From the NCBI GenBank assembly GCA_011799875.1, contig CM022302.1:520671229-520735228 (forward strand): a stretch of DNA of 64,000 nt, in the 5' to 3' direction. Numbering within the stretch: the first letter of the stretch is position 1; each line of letters begins with the position of its first letter. Of the stretch, positions 32,570 to 43,674 are shown piece after piece. Under the pieces are notes generated by a model. It was not told where the DNA came from, made no database searches, and worked only from the letters and a program-made list of their open reading frames with translations. This DNA is from Thinopyrum elongatum. Lineage: Eukaryota > Streptophyta > Magnoliopsida > Poales > Poaceae. The position numbers were made by a program, and so were the translations under genes.

Positions 32570-33350
32570 GATGGATCAGCACCGAGGGTCAGATGCTGAG
32601 CGGCCACATAAGAGGCAAAGGATAGAAGTGACACTGATAAAAAAATGTATGTTCTACCAACTAATGTTTCCGAAATTATTGTTTTTATTCAATATCAATT
32701 AAAGAGAAGACTGTTTGAACAGAACAATCACAAGTTGTATGAAGTTTTCCGGTGGTTCTTGCAGCTGCCAATGGGTCTTCTTCGTACATTCTTAGTAACA
32801 TAACTGTAGCTTTTGCATCTTCTGAAGATTATCCAGTTACACATGTTTAAGTGCCATAATTTTGTGATCCTATTAGCATGACAAATGTCGTTCCTGGAGC
32901 TAGAAGGGCTTGGCTACCAGACAGAAAAGACGGTGGCCCTACTCTTCTTAACACGCTCTCTATGGTATGTGTATTTGGAAACAAGAAGCGTCTGCAATCA
33001 ATAGTATTTATGTTTACAATTAATGAACTATATCCTGATATTCCCTCTGATTTTGTTTTGCATCCTGATGTGATGCTAGGCAATGAGTAGGGCCATATTC
33101 TTCTTAACCCTAATGAATGGTCTAACGAGACAGCAAAATATTTGAAACCAATGATAGGCGATATATTATTTGACTTTTTGTATAAGTATAATAAAGCTCC
33201 ATTGATAACAACCAAAGATAAATATCTGTACAAAAAATACACCGAAGAGCAGCAAATTCTCTGTAGCGTAAGAGTAAATAATCTGTCATATTCAAATCGA
33301 AGAGAAGGGTTTCATTTTCACCTTAACAGCTTTTGTTGCATTCACACAGT
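32570..33350 (+). pseudogene. Plus-strand exon-like fragments, gene not recognised
   Basis: A frame at 32571 reads MDQHRGSDAERPHKRQRIEV and then enters AT-rich, intron-like sequence. From 32878 a frame reads PGARRAWLPDRKDGGPTLLN and INELYPDIPSDFVLHPDVML, stops at 33090, and resumes downstream as LNPNEWSNETAKYLKPMIGD and beyond. The composition looks like decayed host coding sequence and the order suggests one gene. I know no family match. It may be captured by the Helitron. Confidence 0.4.
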
Positions 33351-34135
33351 TTAAGACTTTTCCATCACTTCGATGTGCAAAATTTCATAAATGGAACAGT
33401 ACCCATCTGCAGGTACTACCCTAAGGAAGCAAACACAGCGAATTAGCCCCAAGGGCTCCATGAATAAAAAATACCTTATTAAGCGCCAAAGTATTTTAAG
33501 CACATAAAAAATACTAACCTATTTCAGAACCTATTGAGTTTCTAAAATAATATAACACCCAGATGACTTATTCATCTGTCCTATACATCAACACCCAGAT
33601 GACACCTAACAAGCAAAATTAGAACAGAGAAATACATTTCAACAGTTAAGGCTCTCTAATAAAACAGATAAAACAACATAGAGTGAGCTGCAGAACATAA
33701 ATACAATATGAGGTTTTGGGAGCGAAAGGTTCATGTTTGAAATGCCTGTGAAAATTCAACTGGGCTAGGAAAAATAGCAAAACAGTGGATGACCTACCAG
33801 CTGTCAACCAAAAGTGAGCCGTAAAACATCCGGTAACTTGGAGAGGAAACACAGGCAGCTCCACATAGTTGGAATTCGAAGAGGTGGGCGCGTCGATGCA
33901 AATATGTGGTATGTCAAACATTATATATTATTGAAATTTTCCTCAACAGTATAAAATAGGAGTCTGAAATGTACCAACAACTAATAACACTAATGCACGG
34001 GCAGTAATTGCATAGCCGCTACCACCAATGCATAACCATTTTCGCATGGTGATATTCATGCAAGCTACACAAGTTTCTTAAGTGTGGACTTCATCCTGTA
34101 AGAACTTCCTTATAGACGATGTTCTTCATTGAGGT
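33351..34135. other. Region downstream of the Helitron helicase
   Basis: There is AT-rich sequence beyond the helicase stop codon. A GCACGGGCA phrase near 33996 resembles a Helitron subterminal hairpin but lacks CTAG. No gene is recognised. Confidence 0.35.
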
Positions 34136-35999
34136 CTATAAGGACACGGTAGGTCTTTTTCGCTTCTTTGATTTACTGTTTTGCTTCCTGCCCTTCTTCT
34201 TCTCCTTCTCCTTCTCAATGAGGATCTTTATGTTTCTCTTCGAGGTGGCTCGAGACAACGCGACATAGAGTTGACCATGAGAGAACACTGAATTAGGTAG
34301 GTACACACCAACAATCGGGATGCTCTGCCCTTGCGCCTTGTTAATCGTGATAGCAAAGCTAAGCCTTACAGAAATTGCTTCCTCTTGAACTTGAATGGAA
34401 ACATGTCGTTGTCAGATGGGCATAGGGGTATTCGAGGAAGGAAGACCCTCCTACCCGCATGTTGTCCAATCACAATTTCTACGTCAATGGCGTTCCTCTC
34501 GAAGCCTCGGACCACAAGCCTCGTCCCGTTACACAGTCCATTAGCCGGATCAATGTTCCTCAGAAGTATGACTGGGCAGTTCAGCTTCAGTTTGAGTGCA
34601 TGCGGAGGCAGACCGTTGGGAGTCAATCCATTCAGGAACTCAGGAGCGTGGTAGCCATATGGGTCATCCTCTGCAATGTCAAAGCTATGGTAGATTACTT
34701 CTTCTCCCTGAAAATGCTCTATCATGCGTATGTTTATCTTGCCGACGTTGTCATTCATCGTGGAGAGGATTGCGCGAGAAGTCATGTAATTCGGATCAGA
34801 CATGTTGTCATCTAGACTCGAAAATACATGGCCAATCAGCTTCTCTAGGTCATCAACCTCGCTTGTAGACGGCACACAAATATCTTCAGGGAGTCATATG
34901 TTGCCTTGATCGTCAGCTTCCTCGGTGCCATTGCCTACCCTTAGCAAGTAATCCGCAAACCACGTGTCATTATGAGCCCTCATGTTGGTGATGAGCCTTA
35001 GCTGGCGCATACCCTTCCAGAGATGTGAACTTCGGATGGCTGCGTCGATTATCTGACCCCGGGACCCCCTCCTGACAACCGGAAGCACCTGCCTGAAGTC
35101 CCTGCCAAAAATAACAGTCTTTCCTCCAAAGGGTCATCCCGTCTTCCCATGATGTCACGCATGTTGTTGTCCAGTGCCTCGACCGCCTGTTGCTTAGTCA
35201 TGGTGGCCTCGTCCCATATTATCAATGAGGCCATCCTTAGTAGCTTGGCAGTCCCACTCTACTTGGTGAAGCTACATGAGGCACCATCGTCACAGCTCAA
35301 TGGGATCTTGAACCTTGAGTGGGCAGTCCTGCCTCCAGGCATGATAGAAGCGGCGATGCCCGACGTCGCGGTAGCGATAGCGATGTTGCCCTCGCTCCGA
35401 ACCTTGGCGAGTAGCGCCCTGTACATGAAGGTCTTCCATGTACCTACCGGGCCATCAACAAAGAATACACCCCCATCACCACGGTCAACTGCCGCTAGTA
35501 TCTCGTCGTATGCAACCCTCTGCTCCAAGTTTAGCGACGATGCCAATTTAGTGTCGTTCATGTCAAACTCGACAGTGGATTCCTCGATCACCTCTCTGGC
35601 CTCGCCCCCGGTTGGGTCGAAGGCATCGTCGATGCTTGGAAGAGCGAAAACAACTATGTCTTTACCCATGGACTGCAACATACCCCTAATGTCAAGCAAC
35701 ACCATCTGCTCCACCTCATTCGGGCACGTGTGTGATTGATGGTAGTCATCAGACATAGGCTTGAGGTGCCTATCCCATAAACAGTGCATGTCGCCAGGCT
35801 CGCAATGCACAAAGATTGTTGCGAAGAGCCTCCTGAGCAAATATGGCATCGCCCACTGCTCTGCCTCAATAAGACAATCGTCGAGCATGTGGTCTGCCTC
35901 GATGAGTCCCAACCTTTTAGCAGTCTCTCGAAAGCTCCTACATAGCCTGCCGTCCACGGTGATCAGGTCCTCGAAGGATGTTTTGCCCGAAACATGGTT
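34136..35999 (-). pseudogene. Helitron PIF1-type helicase domain, broken
   Basis: In minus-strand order the motifs are: NLEQRVAYDEILAAV; Walker A as DGPVGTWKT, where the family has GPGGTGKT, so a near-invariant Gly is Trp; GNIAIATATSGIAAS and GGRTAHSRFKIP; and Walker B LIIWDEA (about 35212-35232). After further breaks come ALKLKLNCPVILLRNIDPAN with GLCNGTRLVVRGF, then the last motif [15 protein letters not shown] and [12 protein letters not shown], and a stop at 34136. The frame is broken by a stop at 35259, between Walker A and B, and by shifts near 35050 and 34370. It would have unwound DNA during rolling-circle transposition. This copy is inactive. Confidence 0.9.
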
Positions 36000-38460
36000 T
36001 AGCAGCACACGCTGATAGTATCGCTCCCCCTCGGCAGGATGGCAGACACGGTTCGACCTATTTGATAACGCTCCACCCGCGGCCTCCAAAACTTTTTACT
36101 CTTCTGCCATGTGAAGCTTCCATGAAAATCCTTGTACAATATATGCCTAGCCCACGGGTGGTCCTGATTAGCCTTGAAATACTCCGTCAACATGGATTTT
36201 GAAGCATTCTCAGAGGTGATAACATTGGTCAAGTCAGCTTGCGCATTGAATGCCACCCTGTGCATATTCGGGAGATGAAGAGGCAACTGTAGGACAGACG
36301 GGGAGTTGGCGCATAGGGGGAAGCCAAATATCCTCCACATCGCCTCCGGAGGAGTAACCCAGCTCGCGTCGACGTATCTTTTGATCTCATCAATGTTACC
36401 ATCAGCGTCGAGCTGGTCGATGCTGAAAGAAGCCCTATCATGGCCCTTGTATATGTACTTGTAAAGGTATTTGACGGCCTTTATGCTAGAGCAGACCTCA
36501 ACGTTGATGTGGCAATTGAACATCCACAGAAGGTAAGGTTATAAGGCACAACCCATCTATTGTCCAACATTTTACCCCGGACCTTTGCCCGCCAACCATC
36601 GTCTCTACGCCGATAAACTGGGTATGAGTCCATGCCCTGTGTCGTGTTTTGATTGAACGGCCGCGGGTATCTGCACTTGCACTCGTTCTGTTGCTCGCAC
36701 ACATTCTTGGGGTTGAGAGCACCGCATGGTCTGTGCATCATATGTTTGACCACCAAGGTATAGAGTTCCGGATACTTCTACTTGTTTGGGAGCTCGGCGG
36801 AAATGACTTGGTCGTACTGCTCCGGAACGACGAGCTTATATTTCGAATCCATGATCAACTGAAAGTGTGCATGGGGGAGGCCTCTCTTCTGGAACTCAAC
36901 TACGTATACATACGCAACAACAACACCCAAGATATGTTTCTTGAACAACATCTCTTTCATAGCCTCTAGCTTGCCATGGAACACACGAGCCACAAGATCA
37001 AGTCGGTCTTGAGATGTCTGACCAGGAAACAAATCATTCGATATCTCTTCCCAGTTAGGGTTGCAGGTCATGGTCAAGAAGATGTCAGGCTTCCCGTATG
37101 TATGGAGAATTGCCATGGCATCCATATGCCTCCGCTTCATGTCGCGGTCGCCACCATGGTACGTTCCAGGGATCACTATCCTTACTCCAACAGCGCTTGC
37201 TCGCGTCTCCCCGGATGTGATCACATCAACTACTCCTTTATATAGGTCGGCACGGATCTGGTTCTGGTTCTTCCTGTACCATTTTAACCTACAACTCGCA
37301 ATCTTGATGAACATGTCGACCCTCCATTGCTCGAGCAATCGTGCACCACAGAATATGGGATTGAATATCGCAGGCCCTGTCTATAGCCTGTAACAGTAGT
37401 AGTCTCTCACGGACACGCATACCTGCTATTCCCCTCTACAAATGGATGAGTAACACGGAAATTAGGATTCATATGAGAATTATACTATTTATCAGAACGG
37501 CATAATACGCAAAAGGCCTACCTGCGTCCTCCTCACCATCATGGCCCCCTCTTGGTTGTTGTACAACCTTCCAAGGGACATTGGGTTTAGGTAATTTCTG
37601 ATGCCAACCGAGCTTCCCCCTTGGTAGAAGAGGGGATAAGATAGCGGGTCACATGAGCAATCAGTCACATGTATAATGTGCCTCTGGTTATCGTTACCGC
37701 AAAGCGTAATCCTACGATCAAACCTTTTCGCTAGGTCAGTGCCCTCGACCCAGAATGCAGCGACCTCAGGTGACACCGATCTATTATACTTCCATTGGTC
37801 AAGCCTCTAGTCGGTGTTGAGGTCTATCCTGTAATCGTCAACGTTGTCCTTGTGTGCACCCAAACTCCTAAACTGCTGGGAGTAGGGGTTTCCCCGGAGT
37901 ATGTCCACTAACTTCTTGATGACATTCTGGTCCAATTGCTTGGTGGCAGCCTTGCGATGGGTCAAGTTAGGGTCGTCGTCGTAGAAGTACAACTGGAGAT
38001 ATTCTGGACGGGAGCTTGGCCCGAAGGAATGCACGTTGGGGTAGATAGTGTCGTGCGCTCGAAACGTGTACACCCCAGACTTTGTGTTTGTGTAGTTTTC
38101 ATCGAGGCTAGCGCCCAGGGTTGTGAAGGAGAAGTGGCCGTTGAAGAACCGTATGTTCTCCCGAAATTGTCTAGAGTTCGCATCCGTGCTGGACCAAACC
38201 CTCATTAGCTCCGGGATGGGATCCGGTTCCTCGAGCTCGATCTGCCCATTGCGACAACAGAAGCCATCGGTCTTGGACTCAAACTTCTTGGCCTTGTAGT
38301 GATCACAGTTCGCGACGTGCTTCAGGATGTGTGTGTGCTGTCTGGGAGGTTTGAGTAGACATAGTCGAATGGATCAATGTCGATACACTCAATGCTAGAC
38401 ATGTTCGTGTCTTCATCTCCATCCAGGCTATCAACATTGGATCCTGCGGGTATTTGTTGA
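36000..38460 (-). pseudogene. Helitron Rep (HUH nuclease) region, broken
   Basis: This is the Helitron_like_N-type region on the minus strand. KPDIFLTMTCNPNWEEI precedes the metal-binding GLPHAHFQL (H-A-H retained, about 36860-36890). The tyrosine motif YLYKYIYKGHD follows at about 36430-36465. The upstream frame 38205-37807 contains RQFRENIRFFNGHFSFTTLG, and the frame at 37776-37492 contains FDRRITLCGNDNQRHIIHVT. Stops at 37807 and 36778 and shifts near 36500 and 36050 separate the pieces. An intron probably lies at about 37400-37510. The residues needed for strand nicking are still readable, but the protein cannot be made in one piece. Confidence 0.88.
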
Positions 38461-38494
38461 AACATCGCATTCAGTACATCGTCTACTAATATTT

Positions 38495-40467
38495 TTAATA
38501 AAAAAAAGTTACACGATGTGCTTTTTCGTCGTTGACCATACCTTGGCCGCCAAATAGTAGATAGTACTCATTATCCATGAAGTCGGGTGGTATTGGATTA
38601 ACGCCCATGATGCCGCTTAGGAATGCCTCCATGTCATCTGCGACATCGTTGAGATGGTCAGCACATGTTCTATAATCTTGTGCAGAATAATGTGAACATA
38701 GCCAAGTATTTCCATCGGTACCAACAGTGTAAGTCGGCATGCTCGCCATAGGGCAGCCAGCTGGTGAAGTAGCTTCGGCCTGAAAGATGGATGATGTGTG
38801 AGGGGTGGAAGCCTGAAACTCCGTAGTTATGCTAGCTAGATCTGGACGTGGCATTACGATGGACTCAGCGCATGGGGTGTTTTCCCTTTTAGCATAGTTT
38901 ACCTTTCTCTGAGCACTTGACTCCCCCTTCTCATCAGCAGTCATGCTTTTATGGCATTGCATGCGTCGCTCTCGTTGCTCTTGATTTGTTTCATGGAGAT
39001 TGATCGTACCCTCTTCCTTTTTCTTCCGATAAGTTGTTCGTCTCCGCGCGTTTCTTTGCTCCCTTTGTTCGTCTATTATATTCCTCGCGCGTTCTTCCTC
39101 ACGTTGCCTCCTAGCCAGTTCTTTGTCATGAATGACACCAGATGTGAGAGTCCTTGAAGCAGTTAATGTTGCATCATCACGTGAGAAGGATGTATTGCTG
39201 GAGGTAGATGGGTTGGCTGGTTCAACAATAATGTTCAAACGTACTCAGAACATCATTGAGAATCAAGAATGAAGCTAGCATAATCAAGTCAATCTATCCG
39301 ATGATTACTTAATATAAACTATCATTGTTGTGCCGAAAATTAAACACCCGTACCTTATATCGCATGGGAAGGTTGATCAACATTCGTGATATCACCAAGA
39401 CGGGGTCGGGGAAACTTGTTATTTTCATCTTGGAGCTTGATCGTACCCTCCTTTTTTTCCCGATAAGCTTCTCACCTCCGTGCTTTTATCTGCTCCCTTT
39501 TATCCTCTGTTAAGTTATTGTTGCATTCTTTATCATGCTTTTTCCTAGCTTGTTTGTTGTCATTGATGACAATCGTTGTTGTCCGGGAATGACTTGGGTT
39601 AGACACTGGTAAAACCTCTGAACCATCATGACCAGGAGCATTAAGCCCTACGATGCAGCACACATCATTATGCGAAGATTTTTGATTAACAGCAACAACA
39701 AAATATGTTCATATCAAAGATGAATCGGCTCATACCAACTAAAATTTCTGCTAGATCTGTGGCATAACCAGTTGAGAGAGTAGTCGGAGCCTGCAACGAA
39801 GCATCTCTATGTGTGATGGAGTTTGATGGGATGTCTACATCATGTATAAATAACAAATCTTGATGAGAACGAGGTAGTTTCTTGCTAACTGAATTAAGTG
39901 AATGTACACAATGAAGGATACTATTGATTTGTTGTGTGTGCACATCCGTATACGTACCTGAACCCGAACATGAAGTTTGATGAACATTTGTGATATCACC
40001 AAGACTCTGTCGGGGAAGATTTGCCTGTTCGGTCTGTTCAAGTATCATCTCTTCCGAGGGTTCACTGTGCATTCCTAAAGATACTTTTGATTTGTTGTGT
40101 GATTCCAAGTCTGTTAAGGATGATTGATCACATAAAAACCATACGATACATGCGAGAAACCATGTTGACGTTATACACTCAGCCCTATACCTGGACTCCT
40201 TGGGTAATATTCGTCAACATTGTCAGCTTCCGGAAAGATTTCTGGGTTGTATTCGTCACCAGTTATCCCCATTGAGATTACGGGTTGGCTGTCTAATTGT
40301 CTGTAACACAATAGTGATATTAGAACGTAATAATTAGTTGGGAATGATGTTTGCCATGTATAGCAAACTTGATAGCTGAACATATACCTGGACTCCCTCT
40401 GGAATGTAGGTCATCTGGCGGTGGTAGAGGTACATTTGACGCTTTTGTCTCTTCCGGTGCCTTGCTA
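38495..40467 (-). pseudogene. N-terminal exons of the Helitron RepHel gene
   Basis: The long frame 39238-38495 is rich in Arg/Glu/Lys with ARRQREEERARNIIDEQREQ and QERRMQCHK-like stretches, typical of the basic N-terminal tail of plant Helitron RepHel proteins. Further upstream are exon-like pieces at 39663-39472, 40108-39686 and about 40310-40205. The last ends in EYYPRSP before a GTATAGG donor. A further exon near 40467-40390 is cut by the CACTA element. The repeated ends (GGAGTCCAG|GTATA at two exons) suggest internal exon duplication. Confidence 0.6.
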
Positions 40468-40489
40468 CACTACTAGGGAAAACCTTATA

Positions 40490-41115
40490 CACAGAAGCTT
40501 ACCAGTAGCGCTTTTTGAAAGGAAGCGCTGCTGCTAATTAGTAGTAGCGCTTGCACAGAAAGAGCGCTGCTACTATGCACATAGCAGTAGCGCGGTAGTT
40601 AGAAAACACGCTACTACTATAATTGCCACACCATTGCCGGCAGGCTAGGTATACTAGTAGTGCTCTTACGTAAAAAGTGCTACTGCTATTGTAATTAGCA
40701 ATAGCGATTTCCTCCAACCAGTGCTACTGCTAAATTCAGTCCCCTCCTAGGACCCAAGTTTAGTCCCACCTCGCTTCGCGAACAGAATGTTTACCACCTT
40801 AAATATGGTGCTTCTCAAACTATCACAACCACTTGGTCTTCATTGTACTCTATGTGTAGGATCTATGGCAACATGAATCTTCGCCGGTTCCTAAACCGGC
40901 GAAGATTCATACTGACAATTTAGATTATACACAAAAAGATCATTGATGACCAATGCTTTTTTTGATGCTTTTTTTACATCCTTAGCCTTAGTAGTAGCGT
41001 TGGTTCTCTAAAAGCGCTACTGTTATTTATCATAGCAGTAGCGCTGGTTCCCTTAACGCGCTACTCCTATGGAGCTTAGCAGTAGCGGTGGTTACCAACC
41101 AGCGCTACTACTACG
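40490..41115. repeat. Subterminal AGTAGCGCT-type repeats of the CACTA element
   Basis: More than fifteen direct and inverted copies of AGTAGCGCT-like motifs (for example CAGTAGCGC, GCGCTACTG, AGTAGTAGCGC) lie in two clusters, about 40498-40735 and 40985-41115. An unrelated spacer separates them. Such arrays are the transposase-binding zone in CACTA elements. Confidence 0.85.
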
Positions 41116-41119
41116 CGCA

Positions 41120-42275
41120 CCATATCCACACCCGCGTCCTCACTCTCCCCAAACACTCTCACTCGCTCTCTCTCCGCCACGCGCGGTCGCCCGCCGTCGC
41201 CCACCGTCGCCGCCGTCGCCCGCCATCACCCACCGTCACCCCCAAGGCATCTGCCTCCCTCCCTCCTCCTCTCACCGCCCTCCTCTCTCCTCCCTCCGGC
41301 GGCCCTCCTCTCTCCTTCCTCCTCCCGCCGGCGCCCGATGCTCTTCTCCCACCTCCTCCGACCGCCCTGCTCCCTCCTCCCTCCTCCCACTGCCCTCCTC
41401 TCTCCTCCCTCCCCCAGCCGCCCGAAGCCCTCACTCCTCCCTCCTCCTCCTCCTCCTCCCACCTCTCTCTGTATAAAAATTTAGGGTATAGAATTTTTTA
41501 GTAAATGTAGGTTTTTTGAATAGAATTGAAAAAATAAGTAAATGTAGGTCTTTTGAATAGAATAGGAAATTTTTAGTAAATTTTCTTCTTTTGAATAGAA
41601 TAGAAAATTAGTAAATGTAGAATAGAACAGAAAATTAGAAAAATTTCAGTAAATGTAAGTCTTTTGAATAGAATACAATAGATTTTTTTTATTCGTTCGA
41701 TGTCGGTCTTTTGAACCTATTATCTTTAAGTATTATAGGTATCAAATAAAATATGAAAATAACCATGTCGATGATTAGAACTAGGTTTTACAAATTTTTA
41801 GGGTTAGAACTTGGTTTAGACAAATGGATGGATAGATGGGCAGTACAAATTATTAGGGTTAGAACTATGTTTTACAAATTTTGTTTTTGTGTTAGACATA
41901 GGGTTTCAAACTCTAAGTTATGTGAAATTAGGGCATTTTTCTATGATTCAAGAAGTAGACAGTAGTTAAAAAAACAGGGCATTTTTCTAGGGTTTATGAG
42001 GATATATAGATAGATGGATGGATGGACAGATGTTAGGGCTAGAACTAGGGTATTTTTAGTAAATGTATAGGTCTTTTCAATTTTTAGGGTTAGAACAAGG
42101 TACTTTTACTAAATGTTAGGGCTAGAACTAGGATGTTTTAGACATAGGGTTTCACTAAGTCCTAAGATGAGGATAATAATGTTTTTGTTTACATTTTGTT
42201 TTTGCAGAAATCAAGGAGCCCCTGCATCAACCCCGCCGTCGTCCCCGTCATTGACCACCTCCGGCCTCGAGGTGA
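41120..42275 (+). promoter_or_regulatory. Leader, first intron and small exon of the CACTA gene
   Basis: Positions 41140-41465 are CT/CCT-rich with CCGCC runs, like a 5' leader with promoter. From 41470 the sequence turns AT-rich with repeated 'TTTTGAATAGAATAG' and 'TTAGGGTTAGAAC' phrases. It ends in TTTTTGCAG near 42207, a good splice acceptor. A GC-rich exon follows (CCCTGCATCAACCCCGCC...GGCCTCGAG) and ends before GTGAGACC near 42271. The long open frames in the leader are Pro/Ser-rich by composition and not taken as protein. Confidence 0.5.
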
Positions 42276-42432
42276 GACCAGCCAAATCCCCATGTTGATG
42301 ATGATGTAGATGTTTTGATAGTTGTAGTAGAGTAGTAGCTACATGAGTGGCCTATGTTTGCAGGGAACACCTCATAGTGGCCTATGTTTTGCCGGAGTGT
42401 TGATTAATTTCCATTCCGGCAAATTTCAGGCG

Positions 42433-42522
42433 CTCGATATATGTCCTTTTTAGCAAAGGTCATGCCAGATTTTTCCGTGAATTTTGGCATGACTTGTGCT
42501 AGAATATGTAGGAAATATCGAG
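42433..42522 (+). other. Long hairpin 1 of three (candidate small-RNA precursor)
   Basis: CTCGATAT at 42433 pairs with ATATCGAG ending at 42522. Inward, TAGCAAAGGTCATGCCA pairs with TGGCATGACTTGTGCTA, leaving a loop of about 15 nt around TTTTCCGTGAA. The arms are about 38 nt with a few bulges. It lies in the noncoding stretch between the small exon and the B3-like ORF. Confidence 0.65.
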
Positions 42523-42616
42523 TGACCCGGATTTTGTAGAAAGATAATTAAACGACATTTCGGGTTGACTTTAAGTCTGTTGGGACTCCACCATATATAT
42601 GAGAGAAGAAGAATGC

Positions 42617-42719
42617 CGACTGTTGTCGTGGGGGTAGCTTCTTCTTCATTCCAAGGTGCTAGACATTTTGGTGTAATGCACTTTGGAATGATAGGAGTAG
42701 CTACCATCACCGACGGTCG
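42617..42719 (+). other. Long hairpin 2 of three (candidate small-RNA precursor)
   Basis: The arms are about 42 nt each: 42617-42659 (CGACTGTTGTCG...CCAAGGTGC) and 42678-42719 (GCACTTTGG...CGACGGTCG). The loop is TAGACATTTTGGTGTAAT. Most positions pair when G-U is allowed. Hairpin 3 is a tandem copy 126 bp downstream with the same loop. Confidence 0.75.
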
Positions 42720-42742
42720 CAAATGTCAGAGAGGAAGAATCC

Positions 42743-42845
42743 CGACTGTTGTCGTGGGGGTCGCTTCTCCTTCATTCCCATGTGCTAGACATTTTGGTGT
42801 AATGCACACGGGAACGAAGGGAGGAGCGACCATCACCAATGGTCG
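42743..42845 (+). other. Long hairpin 3 of three (candidate small-RNA precursor)
   Basis: The length (103 nt) and the 18-nt loop are the same as in the hairpin at 42617-42719, and the arms are 42743-42785 and 42804-42845. Arm sequences differ between the two copies, yet pairing is kept. For example A-T (42636/42702) becomes C-G (42762/42828), and A-T (42653/42684) becomes C-G (42779/42810). Confidence 0.75.
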
Positions 42846-42994
42846 AATATATACACCACATGAGCTAAGAGTTTTCAAGAAAAGACTCGACAGATCGATA
42901 GTCAACCCGTGATGAATAATAATGATCTAATTTAGTTTTTGTAGTACATATATTGAATTCTACAAGTTTAATCTTTGAATTATGAACATAGGAA

Positions 42995-43674
42995 ATGTCT
43001 GACGACGACGATAGGCTCCCGGAGTGCGACTGGTGTGGCGATGACCGGGGTCTGTGCGACAGGCCTCACCTAGTAGAAGGTCGGCGCTTCAATATTAAGC
43101 TCCAAGAGACCTTCGATGTTGAAATGGTACGCAACGACGACAAGTGTTTTTTCATAATTAAGCATGACTTCCACTTCTTCAACGTGTAATTTTCGTCTTT
43201 TACAATTTGACTAGCTTATCCCATGCCATGCAAGACGCTATGTCTTGGAGAGGCTGGATTTTGAAGATCATGAAAGTATGGAAACAAAGATAGTTCACCT
43301 AAGGACCCATCATGGTTATGATTTTGCTGTAAATCTATACAATTCTGAGAGCGTATCCCATTTTGGTTGCCCAAATTGGGAAGTACTTTGCAAGACGTAT
43401 GATTTTCATGAGGGTATGCTTGTCACCTTGGATCTTGGTGATCCTGACATCGATGAAGAGAATATGGACATTTGGGTCCTTGTTGATACGCTTCCAATTC
43501 TACCGCTATGTGAGTTTCTCAAACATATTTATTAAGTAATTTATATTGTTTATTTCAAAATAGTTGACAGCTTATTTCCATTGACATCATATTTTCATTC
43601 TTCAAAAAATGTATGGAAGATGGTAGACAGAACCTACTACACCGATGGCGCAGAATTAACTTATCAGGAGGAAG
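42995..43674 (+). pseudogene. B3-like gene of the CACTA element, 5' exons
   Basis: The frame from the ATG at 42995 has a Cys-rich start (CDWCGDDRGLCDRPHL), then FNIKLQETFDVEMVRNDDKC. After an apparent intron (about 43160-43230) the exon to about 43512 contains YVLERLDFEDHESMETKIVH, GYDFAVNLYNSESVSHFGCP and WEVLCKTYDFHEGMLVTLDL. The strand-rich layout with W-x-V-L-C...F-H-E-G-M-L-V-T-L-D-L resembles plant B3 DNA-binding domains. This is moderate evidence, by eye only. A third exon begins near 43628 (TYYTDGAELTYQEE) and is cut at 43674 by the Copia element. The role is unknown; DNA binding is inferred. Confidence 0.6.

Larger units (their letters stand above)
30746..40467 (-). mobile_element. 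Decayed RepHel-encoding Helitron, 5' part displaced by CACTA insertion
   Basis: The minus-strand 3' end at 30746 is a hairpin (CCGTGGCTATGCACGG), then GCATTCTA and CTAG followed by T. Upstream on that strand lies a full Helitron protein order: N-terminal region, Rep (HUH) region and PIF1-type helicase (40467 down to 34136). The CACTA element at 40468 interrupts the N-terminal region, so the Helitron 5' end should lie beyond it, outside the window. Between helicase and 3' end (30746-34135) there are plus-strand exon-like fragments, probably captured host sequence. All coding is broken. Confidence 0.7.

Noticed and set aside
33985..34025. Possible Helitron 3' end (GCACGGGCA-like phrase) just past the helicase
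   Set aside because: There is no CTRR end at the right distance and no convincing hairpin. The terminus at 30746 fits all Helitron rules.
41069..41501. Pro/Ser-rich frames on the plus strand and Gly/Arg-rich frames on the minus strand
   Set aside because: They arise from the CCT-rich leader of the CACTA gene. The sequence looks like a 5' leader, not protein coding.
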